Origin: Euryarchaeota archaeon UBA182
GTDB lineage: Archaea > Thermoplasmatota > Poseidoniia > Poseidoniales > Thalassarchaeaceae
Assembly (NCBI GenBank): GCA_002495675.1
Contig: DAGH01000001.1
Coordinates: forward strand, 55,317 to 119,316
Reading direction: 5' to 3'
DNA: 64,000 nucleotides
Shown here piece by piece: positions 16,685 through 25,517 of this stretch. The stretch's first letter is position 1; each line of letters opens with the position of its first letter. The notes beneath the pieces were generated by a model. That model was not told the DNA's origin. It worked only from the letters and a program-made list of their open reading frames with translations, and did no database searches. A program made the position numbers and the translations under genes.

Positions 16685-17785
16685 TCAGTATTGGTCATAG
16701 ACTAGATCGAGGGGTGTGTGAACAACCCCGCTTCCCTGGCTGACCTTTCCGATGATCTTCGTGCCGGGGATTCTTTCTGAGGCCCATTTTTCTATCCCCA
16801 TCGCTACTGATGGATCCACCACAAGTACCATCCCCATGCCCATATTGAAAACTCGATGCATCTCCCAATCAGAGACCTCCCCTTCTGATGCGATCCACTT
16901 GAATTCAGGTTGTGGGTCTAGGGGATCTGTGATCAAGAACTGAACAGATTGACTCAACCTAAGGAGATTGGAAAGCCCCCCTCCGGTTATGTGTGCGATT
17001 CCATGTATGCTCTCTCTGTCACAAATCGCCATATCAGTGAATAGAAGCTCTACGATCGGATCGACGTAGATTCTCGTTGGATTCAACAGGACGCTGCCAA
17101 GGTCCCCATGGTCAAACTCAATGGAACGAGACTCGTGCCCGGGGGAGAATGGGCATGGTTCCGTCAGACTCATTCTGGATTTAGTGACAACTTTTCGAAC
17201 CAGAGAGAAGCCATTGGAATGAATACCACTACTTGGGAATCCTATCAGAACGTCACCTGGGCGAATATCACTCCCTGCTATTGCCTTTCCAGCCGGAAGC
17301 CATCCGAGTGCAGTCCCCGAGAGGTCTAACTCCGTCACAATCCCAGGCAGAGTTGCAGTCTCCCCTCCCGCTAGGGTGACGTTTGCACGCATGCAAGCCT
17401 CGGAAAGAGACTTCCCGATCCGGCTGTGTGCTTCGTTCGATGGTGCAGGGACGGCGATGTAATCCACAAATGCCAATGGCTCGGCCCCGACGCACAAGAG
17501 ATCATTGACATTCATTGCTACACAATCCATCCCAACACCCTCATAACGGGATAGTGAATTTGCTATCTGTAATTTCGACCCTACGCCATCCGTCGCAAGT
17601 GCCAGCCAATTCGAGCCAAACTCGATTAGCCCTCCGAAACCACCCTGCAAATCAACCGGGGCACCCTTCGTCCCCTTTTTTCTAGTGGAGTTAGCAAGAC
17701 TGCTGATTAGAGATGCGACCGCTGATGATTCAGCCTCAATGTCCACCCCTGCACCAGAATAGGTCATTCCACCTTCTTCGGTCAT
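16685..17785 (-). CDS. purM: Phosphoribosylformylglycinamidine cyclo-ligase PurM
   Basis: Catalyses the ATP-dependent ring closure to aminoimidazole ribonucleotide in purine synthesis. 366 residues with the AIR synthase fold: YSGAGVDIEAE at the start, LATDGVGSKLQIA, DCVAMNVNDLLCVGAEPL, AGGETATLPG and GFPSSGIHSNGFSLVRKV. ATG 17785 is supported by GGGGTGAA just upstream. The gene is followed by trm1. The upstream side faces a 199-base intergenic region shared with the divergent ABC transporter operon. Confidence 0.95.
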   Translation of the reverse strand: MTEEGGMTYSGAGVDIEAESSAVASLISSLANSTRKKGTKGAPVDLQGGFGGLIEFGSNWLALATDGVGSKLQIANSLSRYEGVGMDCVAMNVNDLLCVGAEPLAFVDYIAVPAPSNEAHSRIGKSLSEACMRANVTLAGGETATLPGIVTELDLSGTALGWLPAGKAIAGSDIRPGDVLIGFPSSGIHSNGFSLVRKVVTKSRMSLTEPCPFSPGHESRSIEFDHGDLGSVLLNPTRIYVDPIVELLFTDMAICDRESIHGIAHITGGGLSNLLRLSQSVQFLITDPLDPQPEFKWIASEGEVSDWEMHRVFNMGMGMVLVVDPSVAMGIEKWASERIPGTKIIGKVSQGSGVVHTPLDLVYDQY

Positions 17786-17935
17786 GATTCACCCCAGTGT
17801 GGCAGGTTTTTGATACCATCTCTGCGTGTTGGCTCATCAATGTGGAGGTGGAAAACATTGGTAGGATTTTGTCCTATAATTATTATATTTCGAGTAAATT
17901 GGTGCAAATATGTAGAATAAATACGGGGAGAGGAT

Positions 17936-17972
17936 CTAAATAGAGACTATTAACTCAGAAGTATGCTAGGAG
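17936..17972 (+). promoter_or_regulatory. Promoter and leader of the amino acid transporter operon
   Basis: The intergenic region 17786-17984 is AT rich. A TATA-like CTAAATAG lies at 17936-17943, and AGGAG (Shine-Dalgarno-like) at 17968-17972, 12 bases before ATG 17985. A small inverted repeat AGCG...CGCT (17971-17984) abuts the start codon. Further AT-rich blocks at 17875-17895 may be additional regulator sites or the purM promoter. This is the most leader-like upstream region in the window. Confidence 0.45.
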
Positions 17973-17984
17973 CGTGGATACGCT

Positions 17985-19157
17985 ATGAGAACAATGAAGT
18001 TAATTGCAACAATGATGACACTGAGCATGCTTGCAGCAGCCTTTGCTGGATGCCTCGGTGGAGATGATGATGAAGACGAAAAGACGACTGTGAAGATCGG
18101 TTTCCTCAACCCGATCACTGGACCACTGGAGCCGAATGCTCCCGTGTTCACGTGGAGCGCGAACGAGGCAATCAATGATCTGAATGCCATGTACGCTGAC
18201 TACAACTTTGAGTTGATAGAGCAGGACTCCGGATGCGACGGTGCCGTGGCCGGCCCCGCTGCTCAGACCTTGGTTGACTCCGGTGTCTACGCTGTTGTGG
18301 GCGCGGCTTGCTCCGGTGCCTCGATGGCTGCCAACGGTGTGCTATCCGCTGCTGGGATCCCGATGATCTCCTACGCGAGCACCAACCCAGGCCTTTCGGA
18401 CGCATCCGCATACCCGATGTTCTACAGGAACGTGCCAAGCGATGCAATCCAGGGCCCAGCAGGCGCTGATATGATGAGAGACGCAGGCGTCGCAGACGGA
18501 GCTCTTGCAGTCTTCGGCATGACCAACGACTATGGCGCCGGACTCGCTGACGCTGTTGTCGATGCATGGGGATCGGACAAGCTATGTGACGTCGGTCGCT
18601 ATGACTACGCTGAGACGGACACTGACTTCTCGGCAATCGCCGACCAGATGGCTGCCTCCACAACCTGCACTGCCGTTTACCTGTCATCCTACATCGCTGA
18701 CGCGGCCCTAATCATCGAGGCTCTCAACGAAGCAGGATGGTCCGGGCACATCTTCGGCGGGGACGGCCCTGCTGGCGAGGGAATGTACGATGAGATGGAG
18801 GACGACTCCCTACTCAACGGCATGACCGTGACCCAGCCACGCGCTGGATCGAGCTTCGGCGACTTCAGCGAGCGCTATGACGCAAACGCGCCATCCGGTG
18901 GCATCAAGGCATACGACCTGACCACCTACGATGGTGTCATGATGGTCGGCATGGCTGCTGTGAACCACAACGGCGTGTCAGCCGATGAGGGAATCAAGGC
19001 TACCGGTAACGGATACGAGGGCGCCTCTGGCGTCATCAACTTCCTCGACAACGGTGACATTGGTGGCAACGGATACGACATCTGCTCGTACGATGGTGTC
19101 GACCAATACACCTGCTCGAAGTACTGGACAGCCGAGGGCGGCGTCGCAACCGCCTGA
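17985..19157 (+). CDS. Branched-chain amino acid-type ABC substrate-binding lipoprotein (LivK-like)
   Basis: 390 residues. Lipoprotein signal with lipobox AAAFAGC, then an acidic spacer (GGDDDEDEKTT) and a type I periplasmic-binding fold of the Leu/Ile/Val family (KIGFLNPITGPLEPNAP, YAVVGAACSGASMAANGVLSA, MISYASTNPGLS). It captures the substrate outside the cell and hands it to the fused permease encoded downstream. Several extra cysteines (CDG, CSG, LCDVG, STTCTAV, CSYDGVDQYTCS) suggest extracellular disulfides. First gene of a four-gene operon. GC-rich codon use compared with neighbours is consistent with high expression. Confidence 0.92.
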   Translation: MRTMKLIATMMTLSMLAAAFAGCLGGDDDEDEKTTVKIGFLNPITGPLEPNAPVFTWSANEAINDLNAMYADYNFELIEQDSGCDGAVAGPAAQTLVDSGVYAVVGAACSGASMAANGVLSAAGIPMISYASTNPGLSDASAYPMFYRNVPSDAIQGPAGADMMRDAGVADGALAVFGMTNDYGAGLADAVVDAWGSDKLCDVGRYDYAETDTDFSAIADQMAASTTCTAVYLSSYIADAALIIEALNEAGWSGHIFGGDGPAGEGMYDEMEDDSLLNGMTVTQPRAGSSFGDFSERYDANAPSGGIKAYDLTTYDGVMMVGMAAVNHNGVSADEGIKATGNGYEGASGVINFLDNGDIGGNGYDICSYDGVDQYTCSKYWTAEGGVATA

Positions 19158-19162
19158 GTCTA

Positions 19163-19177
19163 AGATCAATTAGATCT
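19163..19177. other. Short inverted repeat after the binding-protein gene
   Basis: AGATC-AATTA-GATCT: five-base arms around a five-base centre, six bases after the stop codon of the binding-protein gene. It precedes the larger stem-loop at 19192 and could contribute to 3'-end structure of the mRNA. Confidence 0.4.
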
Positions 19178-19191
19178 GGGAATTACGCAAC

Positions 19192-19225
19192 GCGCCGTGG
19201 TGGGCAATCCTGCCTACCACGGCGC
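19192..19225 (+). other. Strong intercistronic RNA stem-loop
   Basis: A 15-base-pair stem (GCGCCGTGGTGGGCA, 19192-19206, with TGCCTACCACGGCGC, 19211-19225) with one G-U pair and the loop ATCC. It stands between the binding-protein and permease genes and is not followed by a T run. The likely role is partial termination or protection of the upstream mRNA end, giving more binding protein than permease, as seen in many bacterial ABC operons. That role is inference; the base pairing is directly visible. Confidence 0.7.
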
Positions 19226-19291
19226 TTCACCTAACCCTTCTAGCCGGAGTGCCGGCTCCATTCCACAGAAGCCAGACATCGGGGACGAAGC

Positions 19292-22200
19292 ATGACGCCA
19301 CTCGAAAATTTTCGGAGTCGGTGGAGTCAACTCGAGAGATGGAAGCGCCGGTTGTTGGTCTCAGCATTCTTCTTCATGGAGTCCACGGCTGGATTGCTGC
19401 GACAGTTCGGGGTATTGAACGGCATCGATCTCCTGTTGTTCGACAGCTTGCCAACAGACCTCGTCTGGCTACTCCAGACCTTCACCCTCATCTGCGTCGG
19501 ATTCGGGCTGGTCAAGATCGCTTTCGATGACCTCAGTCCGGGCTGGATGCGCTCCAGTGTAATTGCCACATCCCCCATTCTTCTTTTCCTGTACGTCATT
19601 ATGTCCCTCCACATCCTCTTGTTGGGGTTGGAAACATCCGCAACGGTATTGATCGACGTAGCATCGTTGGGGACGAATACCCTGACCTGGTCCTCGACCT
19701 ACCTCTCGATCGCGGTCGGTCTTACCCTGACCTACAGCGTCCAGAGGTACGGGAACTTTGCACAGTCTGAGTTCTTCATGATAGGAATGTACGTCGGCGT
19801 GGCCTTGATGTGGACAGACTGGTTGTTTCCCCTGAACGAAATACCCTCAGACGGCCATCTCTCTTGGACCCTCTTCCTGTGGATGCTCTTTGGGGCATTC
19901 ATCCTAACCGGTATAGCCGGCGTCATAATCGATCGGCTCGTCTACAAGGGCTTCAGGGACCGGAAAGCATCCCCAGACGTCATGATGATCGCCTCCCTGG
20001 GAGTCGCATTGGTCCTCAGGGCACTCACATATCTAAGATTCGGTGGCTCCACGCAGAGATTCGTCCCTGATGCGGATTGGATGAGAGGAAGCCAATCATT
20101 CGAGTTCCCCACGGTACTCACTCGCCTCAACCTAGGTAAGAGGGACCTGGAGCCAGATGAGGTCTACACCTCGATTGACTGCACTGAGTTGGATTCTATA
20201 CCAGCAGTCGATATCATCACCTCTACGTGCGAGGGGGCAGCTCAGACCACGAACTACGCCTACAACAACGCATTCTTGCCGATTGTCAGCTTCGCAACGG
20301 TGTTCATCCTACTCGCCATCCTAACGAGGACCCGCCTCGGTAGGAGGATGAGGGCAGTCGCGGACAACCCAGAGCTGGCAGCCAGCAGTGGAATTAACGT
20401 CGAGAGAGTCCACATGACGAGCTCCTTCCTTTCCGCTGGAATATCCGGTGTCGGGGGCGGCATTTTTGGCATAACTCTGCTCTTCAAGCCCATCACGGCA
20501 TTCTCCCTACTACTCCCCTCTTTCGCAGTCATAGTGCTCGGGACCATCGGATCCCTACCGGGTGCGATAGCCGCAGCGGTCATTATCGGGTTCGTCCGGG
20601 CAGTTTCAGGTCCGGTCTTGATCGGTATAGGGAACCCAATCGGACGGTCTGGATACAGCGCCTTGGCCGAAGTGATGCCCTACGCAATCATAATTGCAAT
20701 ACTCCTCATTGTTCCAAAGGGTATTGGCGACGCATATGACCGTTGGAAAATAGAGCGTCTCCGTGACAGAGCCAAGTCCACGAAGCCCCCAGATCACCGC
20801 CTTTCAGCCATCCTAGGACTCCTACTCGGCCCCCTAGGAGCACACCATTTCCACCAGCGCAGAGCCGGACGCGGATTCAGCACACTTCTCGTGACATCCC
20901 TCGCCTTCTTCATCGGCAAAGCAACATCATTCATCCGAGACCACTCCTACCCAGCCGGCTCAGTGGTTGCCCCTGATAGCGTGGATCCGGGGATAGCGGC
21001 GCAATGGGTGTCGCTCATCGAGACTGAGCAATCAGTAATATCCCTGATGGGGACTATTGGCGACATACTTTGGCCTTGGGTGCCCCTGTTGATATGGGCA
21101 TTTTGTTTGTATGAGTCCTACTTGATCGCCAATCAACGATACAAAGACCCCATTCAGACACTCAAGGCGAGGTACCACTCATTACTCTCCAGCATATCCA
21201 CTTCGAGAGCCACAACTCGAGAAAAGGGCGACTCACCGATACTGAGGGATAGGATCGAATCACTCAGAACCAATCTCGACTACAGGCTTACGACCAGAAC
21301 AACCTCCATCGGAGTTTGGATGGGAGAGAGATCCACAATTCATATGGAGAGAGTTGGGCTCACACAGGGGAGGAGAACCGAGGCTGGATCGAAATCTGCC
21401 TTCAGGATACTGATGGCGGTGCTCCTGCTCTTCGTGGTCTGGCTACCTGTGGACCCAGCCTCCAACTTCATGTTCGCCAAGACCCTCCAGGTGTCCAACT
21501 TGGTGACCTTCCTCTCAATCTACCTCATACTGTCCCTCTCGCTCAACTTGTCCACTGGGTACACAGGGCTGTTGAACTTCGGTGTGATTTTCTTTGCGTC
21601 CATTGGGGCCATCGGAGTTGGAGTACTTACTGCCCCGAGCGACGTGGCGGGATATGGCTGGCCAATCATCCCGGCCTTGATATTCAGCATGATCGTAGCA
21701 GCCATATCTGGTTGGCTACTGGCCCTCCCGACAGCTCGGTTGAGGGGCGATTACTTCGCCGTTATCACGATCTCCCTGGGCGAGGTTGTCAGAATCCTCC
21801 TGTCGGGGGAGCCCCTCTTGAAGACCGGCACCACTCAGGGTGCCATAGGGGTTCAGAGGTACCCCCAGCCCCTCGAGGTGTGGTGGTTCTGCGGCCGTGG
21901 CAGCAAATTAGACGCCAACGGCGTGGAGCTCTCGCCCTTCGCGTGCAAGAGCGATGAGACCATTGACAGCGTAGCCAGGACGATTGGCGAGATCCTCAAC
22001 TTCGGACAGCCCGCACCCTACTACCTCCTCCTGGCGATCATGGGCCTGATTTGCGTTGCAATCGTCTGGCGAGCCCTCACGATGCTGTACTCTTCACCGT
22101 GGGGCAGGATCCTCCGATCGATCAGGGAGGATGAGGACGTCGCACAGCACCACGGCCACGACGTCATGACCCACAAAGCCTCGGCACTCGCCGTCTCTGC

Positions 22201-22771
22201 CGCAATCGCAGCATTCGCTGGAGCATTGTTCGCGTGGTACCTCGGCTCCCTGCAACCCTCATTCATGCAACCCTCGAGAACGACATTCCTTGTCTGGGCA
22301 GCCTTCGTCATCGGAGGGGCGGGGAACAACAGGGGCATGCTTGTCGGAGCGATGATCATCACCTTGAACGAGTTCGTCATCAACAGACTCGTGGCAGCCC
22401 AGTCAAGCTCGAGCCAACCTCTTCACGAACTCGCTGTATCCATCGACACCGTTTTTGCATGGCTCGTCTCAGAACCACTCCAAGTCGCCCTGCTTATGTT
22501 GACAGTATCCGTCATCGGGTATCTCTTCAAGAGGAACGCCATTGCCGAGTCGTCTGCATGGATGGGTTCAGTGTTCTTGCTGATGGTATGGCTCCTTCAC
22601 CAGCGATCCATCGACGAGGTCTTCAGGGGCGACATACAAGTCAACCTCGCTTACGTCAAGGTGTTGATCATTGGCCTCATCATCGTGATATCCCTGAAGT
22701 TCAACGAGAGGGGCCTCCTCCCAGAGGTGCCATACCGGCCTGAAAGGCCAAGCAGAGGTGATCCGTCGTGA
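19292..22771 (+). CDS. Fused LivH-LivM branched-chain amino acid ABC permease with central TM2-like segment
   Basis: 1159 residues, about twice a single permease. Residues about 140-480 are LivH-like (YSVQRYGNFAQSEFFMIG; DNPELAASSGINVERVHM; IVLGTIGSLPGAIAAAVIIG). Residues about 700-1050 are LivM-like (LSLSLNLSTGYTGLLNFG; LRGDYFAVITISLGEVVR; FVIGGAGNNRGMLVGA). Between them, near residues 505-560, lies a TM2-domain-like segment (AILGLLLGPLGAHHFHQRRAG) and a hydrophilic linker. Extra hydrophobic segments occur at the N- and C-termini. Both halves of the membrane channel are thus made as one chain. ATG 19292 follows the stem-loop. The stop overlaps the ATPase start by four bases. Confidence 0.9.
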   Translation: MTPLENFRSRWSQLERWKRRLLVSAFFFMESTAGLLRQFGVLNGIDLLLFDSLPTDLVWLLQTFTLICVGFGLVKIAFDDLSPGWMRSSVIATSPILLFLYVIMSLHILLLGLETSATVLIDVASLGTNTLTWSSTYLSIAVGLTLTYSVQRYGNFAQSEFFMIGMYVGVALMWTDWLFPLNEIPSDGHLSWTLFLWMLFGAFILTGIAGVIIDRLVYKGFRDRKASPDVMMIASLGVALVLRALTYLRFGGSTQRFVPDADWMRGSQSFEFPTVLTRLNLGKRDLEPDEVYTSIDCTELDSIPAVDIITSTCEGAAQTTNYAYNNAFLPIVSFATVFILLAILTRTRLGRRMRAVADNPELAASSGINVERVHMTSSFLSAGISGVGGGIFGITLLFKPITAFSLLLPSFAVIVLGTIGSLPGAIAAAVIIGFVRAVSGPVLIGIGNPIGRSGYSALAEVMPYAIIIAILLIVPKGIGDAYDRWKIERLRDRAKSTKPPDHRLSAILGLLLGPLGAHHFHQRRAGRGFSTLLVTSLAFFIGKATSFIRDHSYPAGSVVAPDSVDPGIAAQWVSLIETEQSVISLMGTIGDILWPWVPLLIWAFCLYESYLIANQRYKDPIQTLKARYHSLLSSISTSRATTREKGDSPILRDRIESLRTNLDYRLTTRTTSIGVWMGERSTIHMERVGLTQGRRTEAGSKSAFRILMAVLLLFVVWLPVDPASNFMFAKTLQVSNLVTFLSIYLILSLSLNLSTGYTGLLNFGVIFFASIGAIGVGVLTAPSDVAGYGWPIIPALIFSMIVAAISGWLLALPTARLRGDYFAVITISLGEVVRILLSGEPLLKTGTTQGAIGVQRYPQPLEVWWFCGRGSKLDANGVELSPFACKSDETIDSVARTIGEILNFGQPAPYYLLLAIMGLICVAIVWRALTMLYSSPWGRILRSIREDEDVAQHHGHDVMTHKASALAVSAAIAAFAGALFAWYLGSLQPSFMQPSRTTFLVWAAFVIGGAGNNRGMLVGAMIITLNEFVINRLVAAQSSSSQPLHELAVSIDTVFAWLVSEPLQVALLMLTVSVIGYLFKRNAIAESSAWMGSVFLLMVWLLHQRSIDEVFRGDIQVNLAYVKVLIIGLIIVISLKFNERGLLPEVPYRPERPSRGDPS

Positions 22772-23559
22772 AAACACCCGCCCTGCGTGTCGATGGCCTC
22801 AGAAAGGAGTTCGGTGGACTCGTTGCCGTAAAGGATGTCTCGTTTGACGTTCAAGAGGGCGAATTCGTCGGTCTGATCGGCCCAAACGGATGTGGTAAAT
22901 CCACAACCTTCAATTGCATCTCGGGACTACTAGACCAGACCGAAGGCAGTGTTGAGGTCTTTGGGACCGATGTTTCGAAGATGCGGCCGGACCAGATCCA
23001 GAACCTCGGAATGACAAGGACGTTCCAGCATACTAGGCTCTGGCGTGAGATGACCGTCATTGAGAACCTACTTGTCCCCCCGAGGAATCAGTTCTCACCA
23101 AGTTTCCTCGACGTAGTAAGGTCAGGTCGCTCACATCCGTCTGAGGTCGATAGGCTCGAGAGGGCGTTCCAGGTGCTCGACCTACTTGAGGTCCCTCACA
23201 TGGCGAACAACCTCACCAGCGAGCTCTCGGGCGGCCAGAGCAAACTCGTCGATATCGGACGATCGATGATGGGGGAACCACGCCTCCTACTCCTCGACGA
23301 GCCCGTCGCGGGGGTAGCAGGACCGTTGGCGATGAAGATATTCTCGAATCTGCGAAAAATTGTCTCGGAGACCGGAATCTCAGTACTGATTATTGAGCAT
23401 AACATGGATTTCATCTTGAGACAAGGCGTCGATAGGATAGTTGTCATGAACGAGGGTGAGATACTCATGGTTGGGACACCGGATGAAGTTAGGTCAAACA
23501 GAGCGGTAATAGAGGCATATCTTGGATCAGATGGCCGAGGCGGGGGTGTCGAGAATTGA
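22768..23559 (+). CDS. livG: Branched-chain amino acid ABC transporter ATPase LivG
   Basis: 263 residues. Walker A GPNGCGKST, Q-loop region, signature ELSGGQSKLVDI (LSGGQ), Walker B LLLLDEPVAG and the H-loop IIEHNMDFIL. The C-terminal GTPDEVRSNRAVIEAYLG is characteristic of LivG. GTG 22768 overlaps the permease stop (GTGA) and has AGAGGTGAT upstream. It drives import together with the second ATPase. Confidence 0.94.
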   Translation: MKTPALRVDGLRKEFGGLVAVKDVSFDVQEGEFVGLIGPNGCGKSTTFNCISGLLDQTEGSVEVFGTDVSKMRPDQIQNLGMTRTFQHTRLWREMTVIENLLVPPRNQFSPSFLDVVRSGRSHPSEVDRLERAFQVLDLLEVPHMANNLTSELSGGQSKLVDIGRSMMGEPRLLLLDEPVAGVAGPLAMKIFSNLRKIVSETGISVLIIEHNMDFILRQGVDRIVVMNEGEILMVGTPDEVRSNRAVIEAYLGSDGRGGGVEN

Positions 23560-24275
23560 CGCGTGTATTGGATGTCAAGGGCCTCACCGGCGGTTACGGA
23601 TCTGTGCAGATACTGTATGGCATCGACATGCACATCGATGAGGGCGAATTCGTAACAATAATCGGCCCAAATGGATGTGGGAAGTCCACGTTCATCAAAG
23701 CCATATTCGGTATCGCTGATTACTACGAGGGACAGGTAAGTTACAAGGAGAGGAGAATCTCTGGGATGCGTACCGATCAGTTGGTTAATCTGGGCATTGC
23801 ATATGTTCCTCAGGTAAACAACGTCTTCCCATCGCTCTCCGTTGAAGAGAACCTCCAGATGGGGGGAAACTCACTATCTGGGAACATCCTCTCTCAACGC
23901 ATCGAGCGAGCCTTGGACATGTTCCCTGACCTCCAATCTAGGGAACATGACTTGGCAGCATCCCTCTCAGGGGGAGAACGCCAGATGCTAGCAATTTCAC
24001 GGGCCCTCATTTCAGATCCAAATTTCCTGTTGTTGGACGAGCCTACGGCTGCACTCTCGCCGTTGTACCAACAACAAATCATAGAGAGGATTGACGCCCT
24101 CAGGGAACAGGGGATAACCGTACTAATCGTCGAGCAGAACGCGAGATTGAGTCTTGCCAGATCCGATAGGGGCTATATCATGTCCAATGGCAAGGTCGTC
24201 CACACAGGGGATGCGAAGGACATTTTGTCCGACCCGGAAATTGGGAAGTATTTCCTAGGCACTCATGACGATTAG
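23556..24275 (+). CDS. livF: Branched-chain amino acid ABC transporter ATPase LivF
   Basis: 239 residues. Walker A GPNGCGKST, GIAYVPQVNNVFPSLSVEENL (typical of LivF), signature SLSGGERQMLAISRAL, Walker B FLLLDEPTAALSP and H-loop histidine replaced by glutamine (LIVEQNARLSL), as is normal for LivF. The start is TTG 23556, overlapping the livG stop (TTGA), with GGGGGTG upstream. Last gene of the operon. The stop codon directly abuts that of the convergent hydrolase gene (no base between them). Confidence 0.94.
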   Translation: MTRVLDVKGLTGGYGSVQILYGIDMHIDEGEFVTIIGPNGCGKSTFIKAIFGIADYYEGQVSYKERRISGMRTDQLVNLGIAYVPQVNNVFPSLSVEENLQMGGNSLSGNILSQRIERALDMFPDLQSREHDLAASLSGGERQMLAISRALISDPNFLLLDEPTAALSPLYQQQIIERIDALREQGITVLIVEQNARLSLARSDRGYIMSNGKVVHTGDAKDILSDPEIGKYFLGTHDD

Positions 24276-24881
24276 TCAGTCAAGTACCATGGAGACAAGA
24301 TCCCGCAGTAACTCTAGACTCTCTCCCAACCTATGTCCATCGTCGACCTCTACGATTTCGACGAATGGTGAGGATCTCATGAACACTCGAGAACTTTCGA
24401 TCGGCACCACATCATCCAGTAGTCCATGTAAGATGACCGTCCTATGATTCACCTCAGGCCAGCCCAAACGACGAGCGTCTTCCATGAATGTCCATGGAAT
24501 TGATACATCTTCGTCCCAGCCTAGCGGATGGAAGGTTTTGATCCCGACTTTCTTCCACTCCCCTAGTTCAGAATCACCGATTTGCTCCGATAAGGTGTCA
24601 TACACTCCAAAAGCAGGTGCTAAGAGGACTAACCGCAGGTCTTCTGAATACTCTTTCACCGCATTTGCAATCGCAAGCCCACCGAACGAGGATCCCATCA
24701 GTACATCAAAGGGACCATCATTGTCGATGGCCTCTCTCACGGTCTTGACCTGGGACGACAATTCCCACCCGTTTCGCCTCATTTCCAGACTGGTAACTTC
24801 CCACCCCAGTTCATTTTGCATGTATTGTGGCTTTGTACCATCTGGGAAGCTCCACAGCCCATGACAAAACAACACGCGCAA
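24276..24881 (-). CDS. Small alpha/beta hydrolase (YqiA/esterase-like)
   Basis: 201 residues. The compact fold begins with RVLFCHGLWSFPDGTK (oxyanion HG). The nucleophile is in VLMGSSFGGLAIANA, and the late acid and histidine are in LHGLLDDVVP and DDGHRLGES. It resembles the UPF0227/YqiA group of small esterases; the substrate is unknown. The start is TTG 24881, confirmed by an unusually good Shine-Dalgarno AAGGAGGTC six bases upstream. It lies 12 bases after the DUF296 gene and is probably translated from the same mRNA. Confidence 0.82.
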   Translation of the reverse strand: MRVLFCHGLWSFPDGTKPQYMQNELGWEVTSLEMRRNGWELSSQVKTVREAIDNDGPFDVLMGSSFGGLAIANAVKEYSEDLRLVLLAPAFGVYDTLSEQIGDSELGEWKKVGIKTFHPLGWDEDVSIPWTFMEDARRLGWPEVNHRTVILHGLLDDVVPIESSRVFMRSSPFVEIVEVDDGHRLGESLELLRDLVSMVLD

Positions 24882-24893
24882 GTTCCGACCTCC

Positions 24894-25424
24894 TTATGTT
24901 TGATCGAATTCAAGCCCAAGGAGCTCGACCCCCTCCAACGGGCAACGGGTCATCGAAGCATGCTTCATCACTCTAATGTGGATTTCTGCAACAACATGCA
25001 CTGTCGATTGAAACATATGTCCGGCATGAACATTATTGTCATCATCCGACCAACAACAGTGTATGTGGGTGAACGCCTCTCCAGATTGCTTCCTAGCCAC
25101 ATTCCCGGATAAGCTAACTAATTCGGAAGGCTGGTCCAACATTCGCCTCTGGTACACGCCATCCTCATCCATGAATCCATACAAGTTGCCTCGAGTTCGG
25201 CCTATACCGCTTGTGATGGCAGCGGCATCGAACCCTAGATCATCTGCTAGTATCTTCAAGGCAGCATGTATCTCTTCGCCGGGATCGAGCCTAACGAACA
25301 GATCACTATCAGAGCGAGTGTAATCCACGACACCACGAGTATGATCAAGTCCCTCAAGTTTCCCCACTCGGAGAACAAGTGAAATTCCTGCAAAAGAAGA
25401 CAAAGCGAATTTGAGTGAATGCAT
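24894..25424 (-). CDS. PPC/DUF296-domain protein
   Basis: 176 residues. The PPC (plants and prokaryotes conserved) domain is clear: LFVRLDPGEEIHAALKILA, then AAAITSGIGRTRGNLYGF, ELVSLSGNVA, HIHCCWSDDDNNVHAGHM and VHVVAEIHI. The histidines around HIHC...HAGH form the likely metal site of this trimeric fold. In plants the domain accompanies AT-hook DNA binding; prokaryotic roles are poorly known. ATG 25424 has GGTGGAG at good spacing, so the extra 30 N-terminal residues are probably real. GTG 25367 is an alternative. Divergent from mcm. Confidence 0.82.
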   Translation of the reverse strand: MHSLKFALSSFAGISLVLRVGKLEGLDHTRGVVDYTRSDSDLFVRLDPGEEIHAALKILADDLGFDAAAITSGIGRTRGNLYGFMDEDGVYQRRMLDQPSELVSLSGNVARKQSGEAFTHIHCCWSDDDNNVHAGHMFQSTVHVVAEIHIRVMKHASMTRCPLEGVELLGLEFDQT

Positions 25425-25517
25425 GCTTCTCCACCGGAAACAAGGGGGTGTAGGAACCTATCCGGTTTCTTCATAGGCCTCCAGCGCTGGGAACGAAAGA
25501 CCGACCGAGGAAACCAC

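Noticed and set aside
18172..18687. Arginine-rich minus-strand open frame inside the LivK-like gene
   Set aside because: It is antisense to a clear lipoprotein gene with GC-rich codon use, which by itself produces long open antisense frames.
25419..25517. Earlier ATG start for MCM at 25419
   Set aside because: It overlaps the divergent DUF296 gene, whose start has a good Shine-Dalgarno, and the extra residues have no MCM similarity.
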